A stretch of DNA of 64,000 nt from Zunongwangia mangrovi (GTDB lineage Bacteria; Bacteroidota; Bacteroidia; Flavobacteriales; Flavobacteriaceae), in contig NZ_FOKV01000008.1 in the NCBI RefSeq assembly GCF_900112105.1, positions 62,001 through 126,000 on the forward strand, given 5' to 3'. Below, piece by piece: positions 27,612 through 36,279 of this stretch. Every line of letters starts with the position of its first letter. Within the stretch, counting starts at the first letter, position 1. A program made the position numbers and the translations under genes. The notes beneath the pieces are model-generated. The model did not search any database. It was not told the origin of the DNA and saw only the letters and a program-made list of their open reading frames with translations.

Positions 27612-28375
27612 ATATTAAATCTTTATTTTCCAAAAGGAACTACATCCATTTATACCATAAATATAAATTTTATCCTAAAACGGTTTCTACTCCTGCCAAT
27701 CGATTCAGTCACTATTCATCATTTCGACATATATTGGATTATATTGAATTAGAGCAGTTTGATAAAATCGTTGCTGTGGCGAGCGGTCCTTCTTCTAATC
27801 ACATAGATTGGAATAAAAACACCTTATATTTTTGCTGTAATAACGCTTTAAAACTTTTGGGAAAATCGCAATGTAAATTTGTTTATACTGTAAATGACGA
27901 TTTTTACCTCTATAAGTATCTTAAAACATTTGAGGCTAGTGAAAATTGGCTAACTACCTTATTCTATTTTTATGTAAACGAAAAGACTCGTTATAAAAGA
28001 AATTTAATCTGGGATTATTTAAATACCTATAAAAGAGAGAAAATTGAATTTTTAATTACAAATGATTCAAATAATCTCAATTCTAAATTGCTTAATGATA
28101 GTCTAATAGATGTGTTTCATAAATGGGGTTATGAACATTTCGGTGTAAATTCTGGATTTAATAATTTGGTTTTAGCTGCAGTTGCCGCTTACTCTTCCAA
28201 TTTGCCTTTGGCATCTTATGGGCTTGATATGGGAATTGGAGGAGAGAAGTATTTTGATGTTTCAACGACATTAGGAAAAAGTATAAAAAGCGATTTTTCG
28301 AAAACTAAAGTTTTAGAATTTTTAAAAATTATTCAAGAAAATTTAAAGTTTTCAAATTATTCTTATTTTAAATGA
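27608..28375 (+). CDS. Candidate GT42/MptE-fold (Cst-like) sialyl- or Kdn-transferase
   Basis: A 255-residue protein that does not match the GT2 or GT4 families around it. By eye it follows the layout of Campylobacter Cst-type (GT42) sialyltransferases. VASGPSSNHIDW (57-68) corresponds to the GNGPSLKEIDY loop, FCCNNALKLLGK (75-86) and TVND (94-97) to the Asn-containing CMP-binding stretches, and NSGFNNLVLAAVAA (181-194) plus YGLDMG to the SGVYMCAVAIAL...SGIDF region. The ending SKTKVLEFL (231-239) falls where Cst-II has its HSK segment, but the catalytic His is not obvious. The related DUF115/MptE fold shares the GxGPS loop. A role with neuA and neuB, 5 kb upstream, is inferred. Confidence 0.5.
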   Translation: MNIKSLFSKRNYIHLYHKYKFYPKTVSTPANRFSHYSSFRHILDYIELEQFDKIVAVASGPSSNHIDWNKNTLYFCCNNALKLLGKSQCKFVYTVNDDFYLYKYLKTFEASENWLTTLFYFYVNEKTRYKRNLIWDYLNTYKREKIEFLITNDSNNLNSKLLNDSLIDVFHKWGYEHFGVNSGFNNLVLAAVAAYSSNLPLASYGLDMGIGGEKYFDVSTTLGKSIKSDFSKTKVLEFLKIIQENLKFSNYSYFK

Positions 28376-29199
28376 TGGAAAAATTTGAGAGATGTAAAGT
28401 TTGTAATTGTCATATTGAATTCCAAAATTCTAAGTTTAACTTAGTTAAATGTAAAAGCTGTAATTTGGTATTTTGCAATTCTATTTTTAACGAAGAAGAA
28501 TTCATAAGGGTTTATGACAAGTTATATAATTCAGGTCCAAAATCTCAGTATCAAGTTCATAGTACTACTGAAATAAATGAGATGCACTCAGGTAAATTAA
28601 ATATAGGCTATAATAGAAAAACCTTGATATCAAAAACCATAAATGATCGTGATAGGGTTTTAGAAGTCGGGTCTGGTAATGGACTGGTAGGATTATATTT
28701 AAAACAAAAATTCGAAGATATTTTTTATAAAGGAATAGAAATAGATCAAAAAATAGCTACAAGAGCTCAATCATTCGGTTTAGATATTATAAACGATGAT
28801 TTTAGAGTAATGAAAGGCTTTACTGATAAATTTGATGTTATTATGATGTGGGAGGTTTTAGAGCATATTCAGGATTTAAATCTTTGCCTAGAGCTTTTAA
28901 AAAATGTTTTAAATAAAAATGGCACTCTTATGCTGTCTGTTCCAAATTATGAGAAACGTTTGAATTATAAGAATAGCGATAATAAGTTATTTCAAAGCGG
29001 TCCACCCATACATCTAAACTATTTCACAATGGATTCTCTTCGAAAAATTTTTAAATTATATGGATTTAAAAATGTAAAGATTCGTGAAAAAAGTATGCCT
29101 TATTTCAATCTGAAAGATCCAAATTTCTATAGCTTATTACAAAGAAAGATGACTGGGAAATTTCATGGACCAACATTATATCTGATTGCTTCGGTTTAA
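28372..29199 (+). CDS. SAM-dependent methyltransferase with N-terminal zinc-ribbon-like Cys pairs
   Basis: A 275-residue class I methyltransferase. The N-terminus has two CxxC pairs (CKVC at about 8-11 and CKSC at about 28-31), a zinc-ribbon arrangement found in sugar C-methyltransferases and Methyltransf_23-type polysaccharide enzymes. SAM motif I is VLEVGSGNGLVGLYL (about 96-110) and the post-motif segment is MMWEVLEHIQDLN (about 157-169). It probably methylates a sugar of the glycan or the chain end, though this is an inference from context. Two adjacent ATGs (28372 and 28375) give 4- or 1-nt overlap with the previous gene; they cannot be separated by sequence. Confidence 0.83.
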   Translation: MMEKFERCKVCNCHIEFQNSKFNLVKCKSCNLVFCNSIFNEEEFIRVYDKLYNSGPKSQYQVHSTTEINEMHSGKLNIGYNRKTLISKTINDRDRVLEVGSGNGLVGLYLKQKFEDIFYKGIEIDQKIATRAQSFGLDIINDDFRVMKGFTDKFDVIMMWEVLEHIQDLNLCLELLKNVLNKNGTLMLSVPNYEKRLNYKNSDNKLFQSGPPIHLNYFTMDSLRKIFKLYGFKNVKIREKSMPYFNLKDPNFYSLLQRKMTGKFHGPTLYLIASV

Positions 29200-29200
29200 A

Positions 29201-30310
29201 ATGAACTTCTTAATTATCACCCATGTTCCGCATAGCTTGAAAAACAACCAGTATTTGGGTTATGCGCCCTATTTTCGTGAGATGAACATGTGGTTTAAGT
29301 ATGTGGAAAAGGTAAAGGTGGTGGCACCACTTCAGCTACATGAAACATCAGCGCTAGTATCGGCTTATAAGCATTCAAATTTAAATTTTGTTGAGGTCCC
29401 GAGATTTTCTATCGTATCGTTAAAAGAAAAACTACTATCAATATTAAAACTTCCACTATTAATATTTCAAATTAGTAAGGCTATGATCTGGGCAGATCAT
29501 ATTCATTTGCGCTGCCCTGGAAATATGGGGCTTTTGGGATGTTTAGTACAAATATTTTTTCCTTCAAAAGCTAAAACAGTAAAGTATGCCGGTAATTGGG
29601 AACCAAATTCCAAGCAACCTTTGAGTTATAAACTTCAAAAATGGATAGTTTCAAATACGCTTTTAAGTAAGAATATAAAGGTGCTTACCTATGGTAAATG
29701 GCCAAATCAAACTAAAAATATTATACCTTTTTTTACCGCTTCATTCTCTGAAGTTGAGATAGAAGAGGTCGAAAAAAATTTTTCGGGTGAGCTTAAATTT
29801 TTATTTGTAGGTAGCCTGGTTGAAGGAAAACAGCCGCTTTATGCAATTCGTTTGGTAGAAAAATTGAAGAATTCAGGAAGAGATGTTAGTTTGAAAATTT
29901 TTGGAGAGGGACCATTAAGACCTGATTTAGAAAATTATATCCAAACTATGAATCTTAGTACTTGTATTACTGTTTGCGGAGGTGTTCCGTTAGATCAATT
30001 AAAGGACCAATATAAAAGATCCCATTTTTCGATTTTACCTTCTAAAAGTGAAGGTTGGCCCAAAGCGGTTGCTGAAGCTATGTTCTTTGGATGTATTCCT
30101 GTTGCAACTCGTGTTTCATGTGTGCCTTGGATGCTAGAAAATGGAAAAAGAGGGATTCTTCTTAATGAGGAATTAGAGAAAGATCTTACGAAGCTAAATG
30201 AAGTTTTGGAAAATAGAGGGGAATTACAAAAAATGGCTACAGAAGCGATGAATTGGTCTCAGCATTATACGGTGGAATATTTTGAAAAAGAAATAAAGAA
30301 CCTGTTATGA
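29201..30310 (+). CDS. Glycosyltransferase family 4
   Basis: GT-B enzyme of 369 residues beginning MNFLIITHVPHSLKNNQ, one base after the preceding TAA; an upstream TTG at 29186 would add five residues but lies within the previous gene. The C-terminal domain holds LKFLFVGSLVEGKQPLYAIRLV and SEGWPKAVAEAMFFGCIPVAT with the EX7E glutamates. The N-terminal domain has a WADHIHLRCPGNMGLLGCLV stretch with hydrophobic character. Overlaps the next gene by 4 nt. Sugar unknown. Confidence 0.88.
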   Translation: MNFLIITHVPHSLKNNQYLGYAPYFREMNMWFKYVEKVKVVAPLQLHETSALVSAYKHSNLNFVEVPRFSIVSLKEKLLSILKLPLLIFQISKAMIWADHIHLRCPGNMGLLGCLVQIFFPSKAKTVKYAGNWEPNSKQPLSYKLQKWIVSNTLLSKNIKVLTYGKWPNQTKNIIPFFTASFSEVEIEEVEKNFSGELKFLFVGSLVEGKQPLYAIRLVEKLKNSGRDVSLKIFGEGPLRPDLENYIQTMNLSTCITVCGGVPLDQLKDQYKRSHFSILPSKSEGWPKAVAEAMFFGCIPVATRVSCVPWMLENGKRGILLNEELEKDLTKLNEVLENRGELQKMATEAMNWSQHYTVEYFEKEIKNLL

Positions 30311-31368
30311 AAGTGCTACAAATCATAGATTCTTTACATCCGGGAGGAGCAGAAAAGATGGCTGTAAATTTGTTCAATGAACTAAATAAGAATGATGTAG
30401 AAAGCTATCTATGTGTAACAAGAGAAGAGAGCTTGCTAAAAGATGAAATTGTAGACTTTTCAAAATATTTTTTTCTAAAACGTAAGAGAATATTAGATCT
30501 CAGAGCTTTACGTTCTTTACACAAATTTGTTAGAGCAAATAAAATAGATGTGATACATGCTCATGGTACATCATATTTTATTGGTTTTTTGTTGAAATTT
30601 TTTATCAATACTAAAATTGTATTTATATGGCATGATCATTATGGAGATAGTGAATATCTAAAAGATCGTAATTATAAAGTACTAAAACAATGTTCTAAAT
30701 ATTTTGACGGAGTTGTATGTGTTAATCGGCAGCTATTAAGATGGAATAAAAAAATGCTTTTAGCACATAATTACAAGATGATCAATAATTTTGTAAACTT
30801 AGTTGAGAGTAGTGAACATAAATTGACTTTAAAAGGTAAGCAATGTTTCAAAATAATTTGCGTAGCTAATTTAAGACCTCAGAAAGATCATCATTTATTA
30901 ATAGATGTTTTTAACGAGTTTTTTGATAATAAGGAAATTAGTCTACATTTATTCGGAAAGGATTTTAAAGATTCATACAGTGAAGACTTGAAAACTAAAA
31001 TAGAGAAAACAAGGAATATCTTTTATTATGGTTCGCATAAAATTACAAAAGATATTCTTTCTCAGGCAGATATAGGTATACTAGTTTCCAAGTCTGAAGG
31101 GCTTCCTCTAGCTATATTAGAATATGCGATGGCTGGATTACCGGTTATCTGTACTAAAGTAGGAGAGTGTCCTGAAGTAATTGGTGAATACGGAATAATG
31201 GTAGAACCAGGTGCTAAAAAAGATATTGCTAATGCAATTGAAATTTATTCTAGGAGTGAAGAACTAAGACTTCAACATGGTGCAGGAATTTCCATTCACG
31301 TAAAACAGAAGTTTAGTGCTGAGGTCAACATTTCAAAATTCATTGATTTCTATAAGCAATGCAGTTAA
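30307..31368 (+). CDS. Glycosyltransferase family 4
   Basis: A 353-residue GT-B enzyme. KVLQIIDSLHPGGAEKMAVNL (first 22 residues, quoted in part) is a hallmark of the GT4 group whose loop GGAE binds the nucleotide-sugar phosphate. The C-terminal half has IICVANLRPQKDHHLLIDVF and SKSEGLPLAILEYAMAGLPVI. The second conserved Glu of EX7E is present. It overlaps the polymerase-like gene that follows by 10 nt, which may mean the two act in the same step, for example completing the repeat unit. Confidence 0.9.
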   Translation: MKVLQIIDSLHPGGAEKMAVNLFNELNKNDVESYLCVTREESLLKDEIVDFSKYFFLKRKRILDLRALRSLHKFVRANKIDVIHAHGTSYFIGFLLKFFINTKIVFIWHDHYGDSEYLKDRNYKVLKQCSKYFDGVVCVNRQLLRWNKKMLLAHNYKMINNFVNLVESSEHKLTLKGKQCFKIICVANLRPQKDHHLLIDVFNEFFDNKEISLHLFGKDFKDSYSEDLKTKIEKTRNIFYYGSHKITKDILSQADIGILVSKSEGLPLAILEYAMAGLPVICTKVGECPEVIGEYGIMVEPGAKKDIANAIEIYSRSEELRLQHGAGISIHVKQKFSAEVNISKFIDFYKQCS

Positions 31369-32726
31369 GTATAGAACAAAATAGAAAACAATACTTCCAA
31401 TTGCTATTGCTGCATATAGGGATGGCTTTTGCTATTTATTTATTTAGACCTGTTTCTGTACTTCTTTGTCATGGAATGTTATTGTTTTGGCTAATATATA
31501 TTCTTCAAAAAAAGAATAAGAACAATGAAGCCTTGATGGCTGCAGCTTATATGGCAGGAAGTGAGGTGTATTTTAGGATGACAGCAGGGATGGTTTTTTA
31601 TGAAACCGGTAAATACATGGTTATTATATTTCTGCTCATTGGAATGTTTTTCAAAGGAACATCTTCTAAAACAGTTCCTTACTGGTTATTTATTTTGATG
31701 ATGGTTCCTGGGATTTTAGTCTCAGCGATTAATATCAGCTATACTGCAGAATTTAGAAAATTGGTGGCCTTTAATCTTAGTGGTCCAGTTTGTCTGGGAA
31801 TTGTTGCAGTTTACTGTTATTATAAAAAGATAAAGAGGTCTGATTTTGAGAAGGTAATTTTAATGCTTCTGTTACCACTTATATCAAATATGTTTTATTT
31901 ATATTTATATACGCCGAGTTTAAAAGAATCATTAATTAATGTTTCTGCGAATTATTCTGCAACTGGTGGATATGGACCCAATCAGATTTCTACTATTTTT
32001 GGGATGGGCTTTTTTCTAATCTGTACCAGACTATTTTTAGTGAAAGATAAACTAATAAACCTTATTGATTTTGCATTGCTTGGTTTGATGGCTTATCGAG
32101 CAGTAGTGACATTTTCACGTGGAGGCGTATTTACCGGAATTATATGTATAAGCACTTTTCTGATTTTCTATTATTATAAAATGGACGGAAAGTCTAGATC
32201 TGCTATTTTTAGAAAAATTCTTTTTATCGCAGCGGTTGGTCTGGGCGTGTGGACCTTTAGTTTGGTCAAAACTTATGGACTAATAAGCAATAGGTATACC
32301 AATAAAGATGCCTCAGGAAAATTAAAAGAGGATATAACAACTGGAAGAGCTGAATTGATAGAAACCGAACTGCATGCCTTTGTAAATCATCCAATATTGG
32401 GAATAGGGGTAGGGAAAGGTAAAGAATATAGAGAAGAGCAATTAGGTAAAAGTATTGCTACTCATAACGAAATCAGTAGGATGCTTTCTGAACAAGGACT
32501 ATTAGGTCTCATTAGTTTATTGATATTAATTTTTGTTCCTCTAGTATTTTGGTTTAAATTCGAGAACAATTATTATTTTTTAGCTTTTTTAGCATTTTGG
32601 TTTTTAACGATTAATCATTCAGCCATGCGAATAGCTTTACCGGCCTTCGTTTATGGTTTGGCATTACTTTATATAGTAGATGACAAAAAAGATCCTGTAT
32701 ATAGGAAACGATTTGCGAGTAGATAG
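31359..32726 (+). CDS. O-antigen ligase/polymerase-like membrane protein (Wzy/WaaL family)
   Basis: A 455-residue polytopic membrane protein with about 10-11 predicted helices. The large periplasmic loop carries the family hallmarks: SRGGVFTGI (about 247-255) before the loop, and GVGKGKEYREEQLG with THNEISRMLSEQGLLGL (about 366-382) inside it. This Wzy_C/WaaL signature fits either polymerising repeat units or ligating the finished glycan to a carrier. The operon also has an ABC exporter, which normally needs no Wzy, so ligase or a mixed system must be considered. No Wzx flippase is visible in the window. The last 47 nt are shared with the next gene in another frame. Confidence 0.85.
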   Translation: MQLSIEQNRKQYFQLLLLHIGMAFAIYLFRPVSVLLCHGMLLFWLIYILQKKNKNNEALMAAAYMAGSEVYFRMTAGMVFYETGKYMVIIFLLIGMFFKGTSSKTVPYWLFILMMVPGILVSAINISYTAEFRKLVAFNLSGPVCLGIVAVYCYYKKIKRSDFEKVILMLLLPLISNMFYLYLYTPSLKESLINVSANYSATGGYGPNQISTIFGMGFFLICTRLFLVKDKLINLIDFALLGLMAYRAVVTFSRGGVFTGIICISTFLIFYYYKMDGKSRSAIFRKILFIAAVGLGVWTFSLVKTYGLISNRYTNKDASGKLKEDITTGRAELIETELHAFVNHPILGIGVGKGKEYREEQLGKSIATHNEISRMLSEQGLLGLISLLILIFVPLVFWFKFENNYYFLAFLAFWFLTINHSAMRIALPAFVYGLALLYIVDDKKDPVYRKRFASR

Positions 32727-33702
32727 TTTTACCGCTACTTACATCTCTTTCTTAAGTAAAATGCTAAGGGAAGAAGGCTTTAAGGTAAAAACGGCATCAG
32801 CTAAAAATAATAAGCTTATCCGTTTGACTGAGATGTTATGCCTTATTATGAAATTTCATTCTACCACAGATATTGTTCTAATCGATACCTACGGGGCAAC
32901 CAATTTTTACTATGCTTATTTGGTAGGGCGACTTTCTAAAATATACAAAATACCTTACGTGCCTATATTACATGGAGGTAACTTACCAGAGCGTTTAGAT
33001 AAAGATCCTAAATTCAGCAAAAGATTATTTGGAAATGCATTTGTAAATATAGCTCCTTCAAATTTTCTAAAAAGTGAATTTGAATCAAGAGATTTTGATC
33101 GCTTAAAATTAATCCCAAATTCGATTGATTTACAAAATTACCCTTATAAAGAAAGATCCACTTTTCGACCTAAATTATTGTGGGTAAGAAGATTTCAGAA
33201 AAGATATAATCCTAAAATGGCCATTAAAGTTTTAGAATTGTTGTCTGAAGAATTTGAAGATGCCGAATTATGTATGATTGGACCAGAAAAGGATGGGTGT
33301 ATGCAGGAATGTAAGCGATTAGTTAAAAAGAAAGATCTCAATGTCAAGTTTACCGGTAAGTTGAAAAAGAAAGTCTGGGCAGATCTTTCCAAAGAATACG
33401 ATTTCTTTATAAACTCAACTACAATTGATAATACTCCAATCAGCGTAATTGAATCTATGAGTCTCGGGCTACCAATTATTTCTACAAATGTTGGTGGTAT
33501 GCCAGTTCTTATCGATCATCTTCAGGACGGTGTATTGGTTGATTCCGGAGATTCAGAAAAGATGTATTCAGAAATAAAGAATATTATTGAAAATCCAGAT
33601 ATTGGTCAGGCTATAGCTTTTAATGCTCGAAAAAAGGCTGAATCTTTTGGTTGGATAAATGTTAGAAAGGATTGGCTAGAAGTGATTAATAATGTCGGCT
33701 AA
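32680..33702 (+). CDS. Glycosyltransferase family 4, tandem paralogue 1
   Basis: A 340-residue GT-B enzyme: KILYIGNDLRVDSFTA at the N-terminus, PNSIDLQNYPY, KLLWVRRFQKRYNP at the start of the donor domain, and the EX7E region TPISVIESMSLGLPIIS. The ATG at 32680 makes an unusually long 47-nt overlap with the polymerase-like gene; the next internal ATG would cut off the first Rossmann strand, so the overlap is accepted. It is clearly paralogous to the gene that follows. Confidence 0.88.
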   Translation: MTKKILYIGNDLRVDSFTATYISFLSKMLREEGFKVKTASAKNNKLIRLTEMLCLIMKFHSTTDIVLIDTYGATNFYYAYLVGRLSKIYKIPYVPILHGGNLPERLDKDPKFSKRLFGNAFVNIAPSNFLKSEFESRDFDRLKLIPNSIDLQNYPYKERSTFRPKLLWVRRFQKRYNPKMAIKVLELLSEEFEDAELCMIGPEKDGCMQECKRLVKKKDLNVKFTGKLKKKVWADLSKEYDFFINSTTIDNTPISVIESMSLGLPIISTNVGGMPVLIDHLQDGVLVDSGDSEKMYSEIKNIIENPDIGQAIAFNARKKAESFGWINVRKDWLEVINNVG

Positions 33703-34699
33703 AAGCATTCTTTATATAGGTAATAAACTAGCCAAACTAAATCGAACTCCTACTTCAGCAGATATTTTACCTGGGCTACTACAAAAGGAAGGTTTCGAAG
33801 TCTATTCTTTTTCTTCTAAGATCAATAAAGTGTCGCGTCTAGCGGAAATGTTATTTAAAACTCTTCAGCTTGGGCCTAAAGTTGATTGGGTGATAATCGA
33901 TGTTTATAGTACGCAAAATTTTTGGTACGCTTACCTTTGCGGTAGGATATGTAAATTAAATAGCATTCCATATATCAATATTTTGCATGGCGGAAATCTT
34001 GAAAAACGACTCAAAACAAAATACTTTTCATTTTTTAAAAATGCTGAATATAACATAGCACCATCTCAGTTTTTGCTGTCCAAATTTTTGACTTCAGGGC
34101 TTGAAAATCTCAAATTTATTCCAAATTCAATTCCACTTGAGGAATATAAATTTAAATCTCGAACTGAGTTCAAACCGAAACTACTTTGGGTGAGAGCTTT
34201 TGCTGAGATTTACAACCCATTTTTGGCAATTCAACTACTCGAAGCTTTATTGCAAGATTATAAAGATGCCCAACTTTTTATGGTGGGGCCCAAAAAGGAT
34301 GAAAGTTATGATAAATGCAAAAAATATGTAGAAGAGCATAATTTACCTGTAGATTTTACCGGAAAATTAGAAAAGCAAGAATGGCATAATCTTTCAGAAA
34401 AATGTGATTTGTTTATAAATACAGCAAGAATAGATAATACACCAGTCAGTATTGTTGAAGCTATGGCTTTGGGGCTGCCGGTCTTAAGTTCTAATGTAGG
34501 CGGTATTTCTTATCTGATAAAAGATCAGGAGGATGGTGTTTTGTATGATAGTGAAGATATTGAGGAACTAATTGCTAAAACTAAGAACCTTTTAGAAAAT
34601 TCGATAAAAGCATCCAATATTTGCCTAAGAGCACGTAAAAAAATTGAAGGTTTTAATTGGGAGATCGTTAAAAAACTGTGGCTTAATATTTTATCTTAA
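33692..34699 (+). CDS. Glycosyltransferase family 4, tandem paralogue 2
   Basis: A 335-residue GT-B enzyme closely related to its neighbour upstream. Both share SILYIGN/KILYIGN, YAYLCGR/YAYLVGR, ILHGGNLEKRL/ILHGGNLPERL, PNSI, LLWVRAF/LLWVRRF, VDFTGKLE/VKFTGKLK, DNTPVSIVEAMALGLP/DNTPISVIESMSLGLP and a final WEIVKKLW/WINVRKDW. The pair overlaps by 11 nt. This points to a local gene duplication followed by divergence, probably giving two related linkages in the repeat unit or one dual-step addition. Confidence 0.88.
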   Translation: MSAKSILYIGNKLAKLNRTPTSADILPGLLQKEGFEVYSFSSKINKVSRLAEMLFKTLQLGPKVDWVIIDVYSTQNFWYAYLCGRICKLNSIPYINILHGGNLEKRLKTKYFSFFKNAEYNIAPSQFLLSKFLTSGLENLKFIPNSIPLEEYKFKSRTEFKPKLLWVRAFAEIYNPFLAIQLLEALLQDYKDAQLFMVGPKKDESYDKCKKYVEEHNLPVDFTGKLEKQEWHNLSEKCDLFINTARIDNTPVSIVEAMALGLPVLSSNVGGISYLIKDQEDGVLYDSEDIEELIAKTKNLLENSIKASNICLRARKKIEGFNWEIVKKLWLNILS

Positions 34700-34731
34700 A
34701 AGTGTATCTTAGCATCAGAAAGTTTTTTGAA

Positions 34732-36120
34732 ATGGCAGACAAACCCCTACTACATTTCGAAATTTCAGAAAGAAAAGTTCTTTTGCGAATTTTGGATGTG
34801 CTTTTTGTTCTGGCAGCTTTGTTCTTGCTAGGAACATTTACAAATTTTAGTTATTTTAGGATAACGGCAGATTTTTGGTATTGGACAATATTATTTGTGG
34901 CCTACCTAAAATTGTTCGCTCACGTGTTCGAACTCTACGATCTTCAAAAAGCGAGCAAATTCGATTCAGTTCTAAAGAATGTGCTTTTAACGTCATCAAT
35001 TACTGTACTTTTCTTTATGCTTACCCCAGTGCTGAGTCCAAGTTTGCCAAATAACCGATTTCAGATTTTATATTTTTTTCTAACGATTACTATTACGCTA
35101 TTGGTATGGCGTGCGGCTTATATTTATCTCATAGCTTCACCAAGATTTAATAAAAAAGTGATCGTTGTTGGTGATAGTTTTGATATTCAGCTTATTTATG
35201 ATGCTTTTGTAAAGGCCGATCCTAACTACGAAATTGTAGGTTTTATTAATACAGATGGCCAAATTAAAGTAAAAAATAAAAATCTTATTCAATTTGAAGT
35301 GCGTGATCTTCGAAAAGCAGTTAAAGAATATCATATCAAAGAAATAGTAGTGGCGAGCGGTTATAAAAAAGGTTTGATGCTTCCACTTTATAACGAGTTG
35401 AGTTTTTTACTGAATCAAGGTTTTCCTATCAAAGATTATATGCAGGTCTATGAAGATATTACTGCACGTATTCCCGTTCAGAATGTAGATCACGATTTCT
35501 ATCGCTATTTCCCATTTAGCCGAAGCAATCAAAATAAATTTTACCTTTTTGGATTGCGCTTATTTGATGTTGTATTTTCCATTTTAGGCTTGTGTGTTGG
35601 ATTAATACTAACGCCTTTTATACTAATTGGTAATATTATAGGAAATCGGGGAAGTTTATTTTACACCCAGGAGCGAATAGGACAGAATGGAAAAACATTT
35701 AAGATCGTGAAATTTAGGACAATGATCAAAGATGCGGAAGCTGCTGGCCCTCGTTATGCTGAAAAAAATGATTATCGAACAACTCCCTTTGGGAAGTTTA
35801 TGCGAAAGGCGAGAATCGATGAAATTCCGCAGTTTATTAATTTACTGAAGGGCGAAATGAGTTTAATTGGTCCAAGGCCAGAGCGTCCTGTGTTTGTTCA
35901 GGAGCTTTCACATTCTATTCCTTTTTATAACATTCGGCACGTCATAAAACCCGGACTTACTGGTTGGGCGCAGGTGAAAGGAGATTATAGTGGGGAAGAA
36001 GCTGGAGCTTTAGAAAAACTACAATATGATCTTTTCTACATTAAGCATCGTGGTTTATTTCTCGATCTTAATATTATTCTAAAAACTTTGAGTACAGTGC
36101 TTTCGATGCGTGGACAGTAA
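34732..36120 (+). CDS. Polyprenyl-phosphate glycosyl-1-phosphate transferase (WcaJ/WbaP type)
   Basis: Initiating enzyme: transfers a sugar-1-phosphate to undecaprenyl phosphate, starting each glycan chain. About 462 residues: four N-terminal helices (about 15-130), a CoA-binding-like Rossmann segment (VIVVGDSFDIQLIYDAF), a fifth helix (FDVVFSILGLCVGLILTPFIL), and the catalytic domain with KFRTMIKDAE, the DE pair in KARIDEIPQF, NLLKGEMSLIGPRPERP and KPGLTGWAQVKG. All are canonical for the family. I prefer ATG 34732, with HFEISERKVLLR as the expected N-terminus; a GTG at 34702 would add ten residues. It ends the operon. Confidence 0.93.
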   Translation: MADKPLLHFEISERKVLLRILDVLFVLAALFLLGTFTNFSYFRITADFWYWTILFVAYLKLFAHVFELYDLQKASKFDSVLKNVLLTSSITVLFFMLTPVLSPSLPNNRFQILYFFLTITITLLVWRAAYIYLIASPRFNKKVIVVGDSFDIQLIYDAFVKADPNYEIVGFINTDGQIKVKNKNLIQFEVRDLRKAVKEYHIKEIVVASGYKKGLMLPLYNELSFLLNQGFPIKDYMQVYEDITARIPVQNVDHDFYRYFPFSRSNQNKFYLFGLRLFDVVFSILGLCVGLILTPFILIGNIIGNRGSLFYTQERIGQNGKTFKIVKFRTMIKDAEAAGPRYAEKNDYRTTPFGKFMRKARIDEIPQFINLLKGEMSLIGPRPERPVFVQELSHSIPFYNIRHVIKPGLTGWAQVKGDYSGEEAGALEKLQYDLFYIKHRGLFLDLNIILKTLSTVLSMRGQ

Positions 36121-36279
36121 ATTTTTCAGAATTCAGAAAAGAGAAAATAGATTATAGCCTATAAGCCGTTTGAGTCTTTAATTTATTGAAAGGTGCATTG
36201 AATTCTCGCAATCATAGCGAGGTGTGCTCACATTCTAAACCCGCCCGCCTCGCCGATTCGGAATATTGATCTTTAAACC
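36121..36279. other. Gap between convergent genes with a small hairpin
   Basis: Lies between the polysaccharide operon (plus) and lnt (minus). CTCGC at 36205-36209 pairs with GCGAG at 36217-36221 around a 7-nt loop, and a GC-rich stretch (about 36241-36256) stands out from the AT-rich surroundings. There is no T-run, so an intrinsic terminator is possible but not shown. Confidence 0.3.

Noticed and set aside
31359-32726. Wzx flippase
   Set aside because: The membrane protein has the periplasmic loop and RGG / THNE-type motifs of the WaaL/Wzy family, not the MATE-like layout of Wzx.
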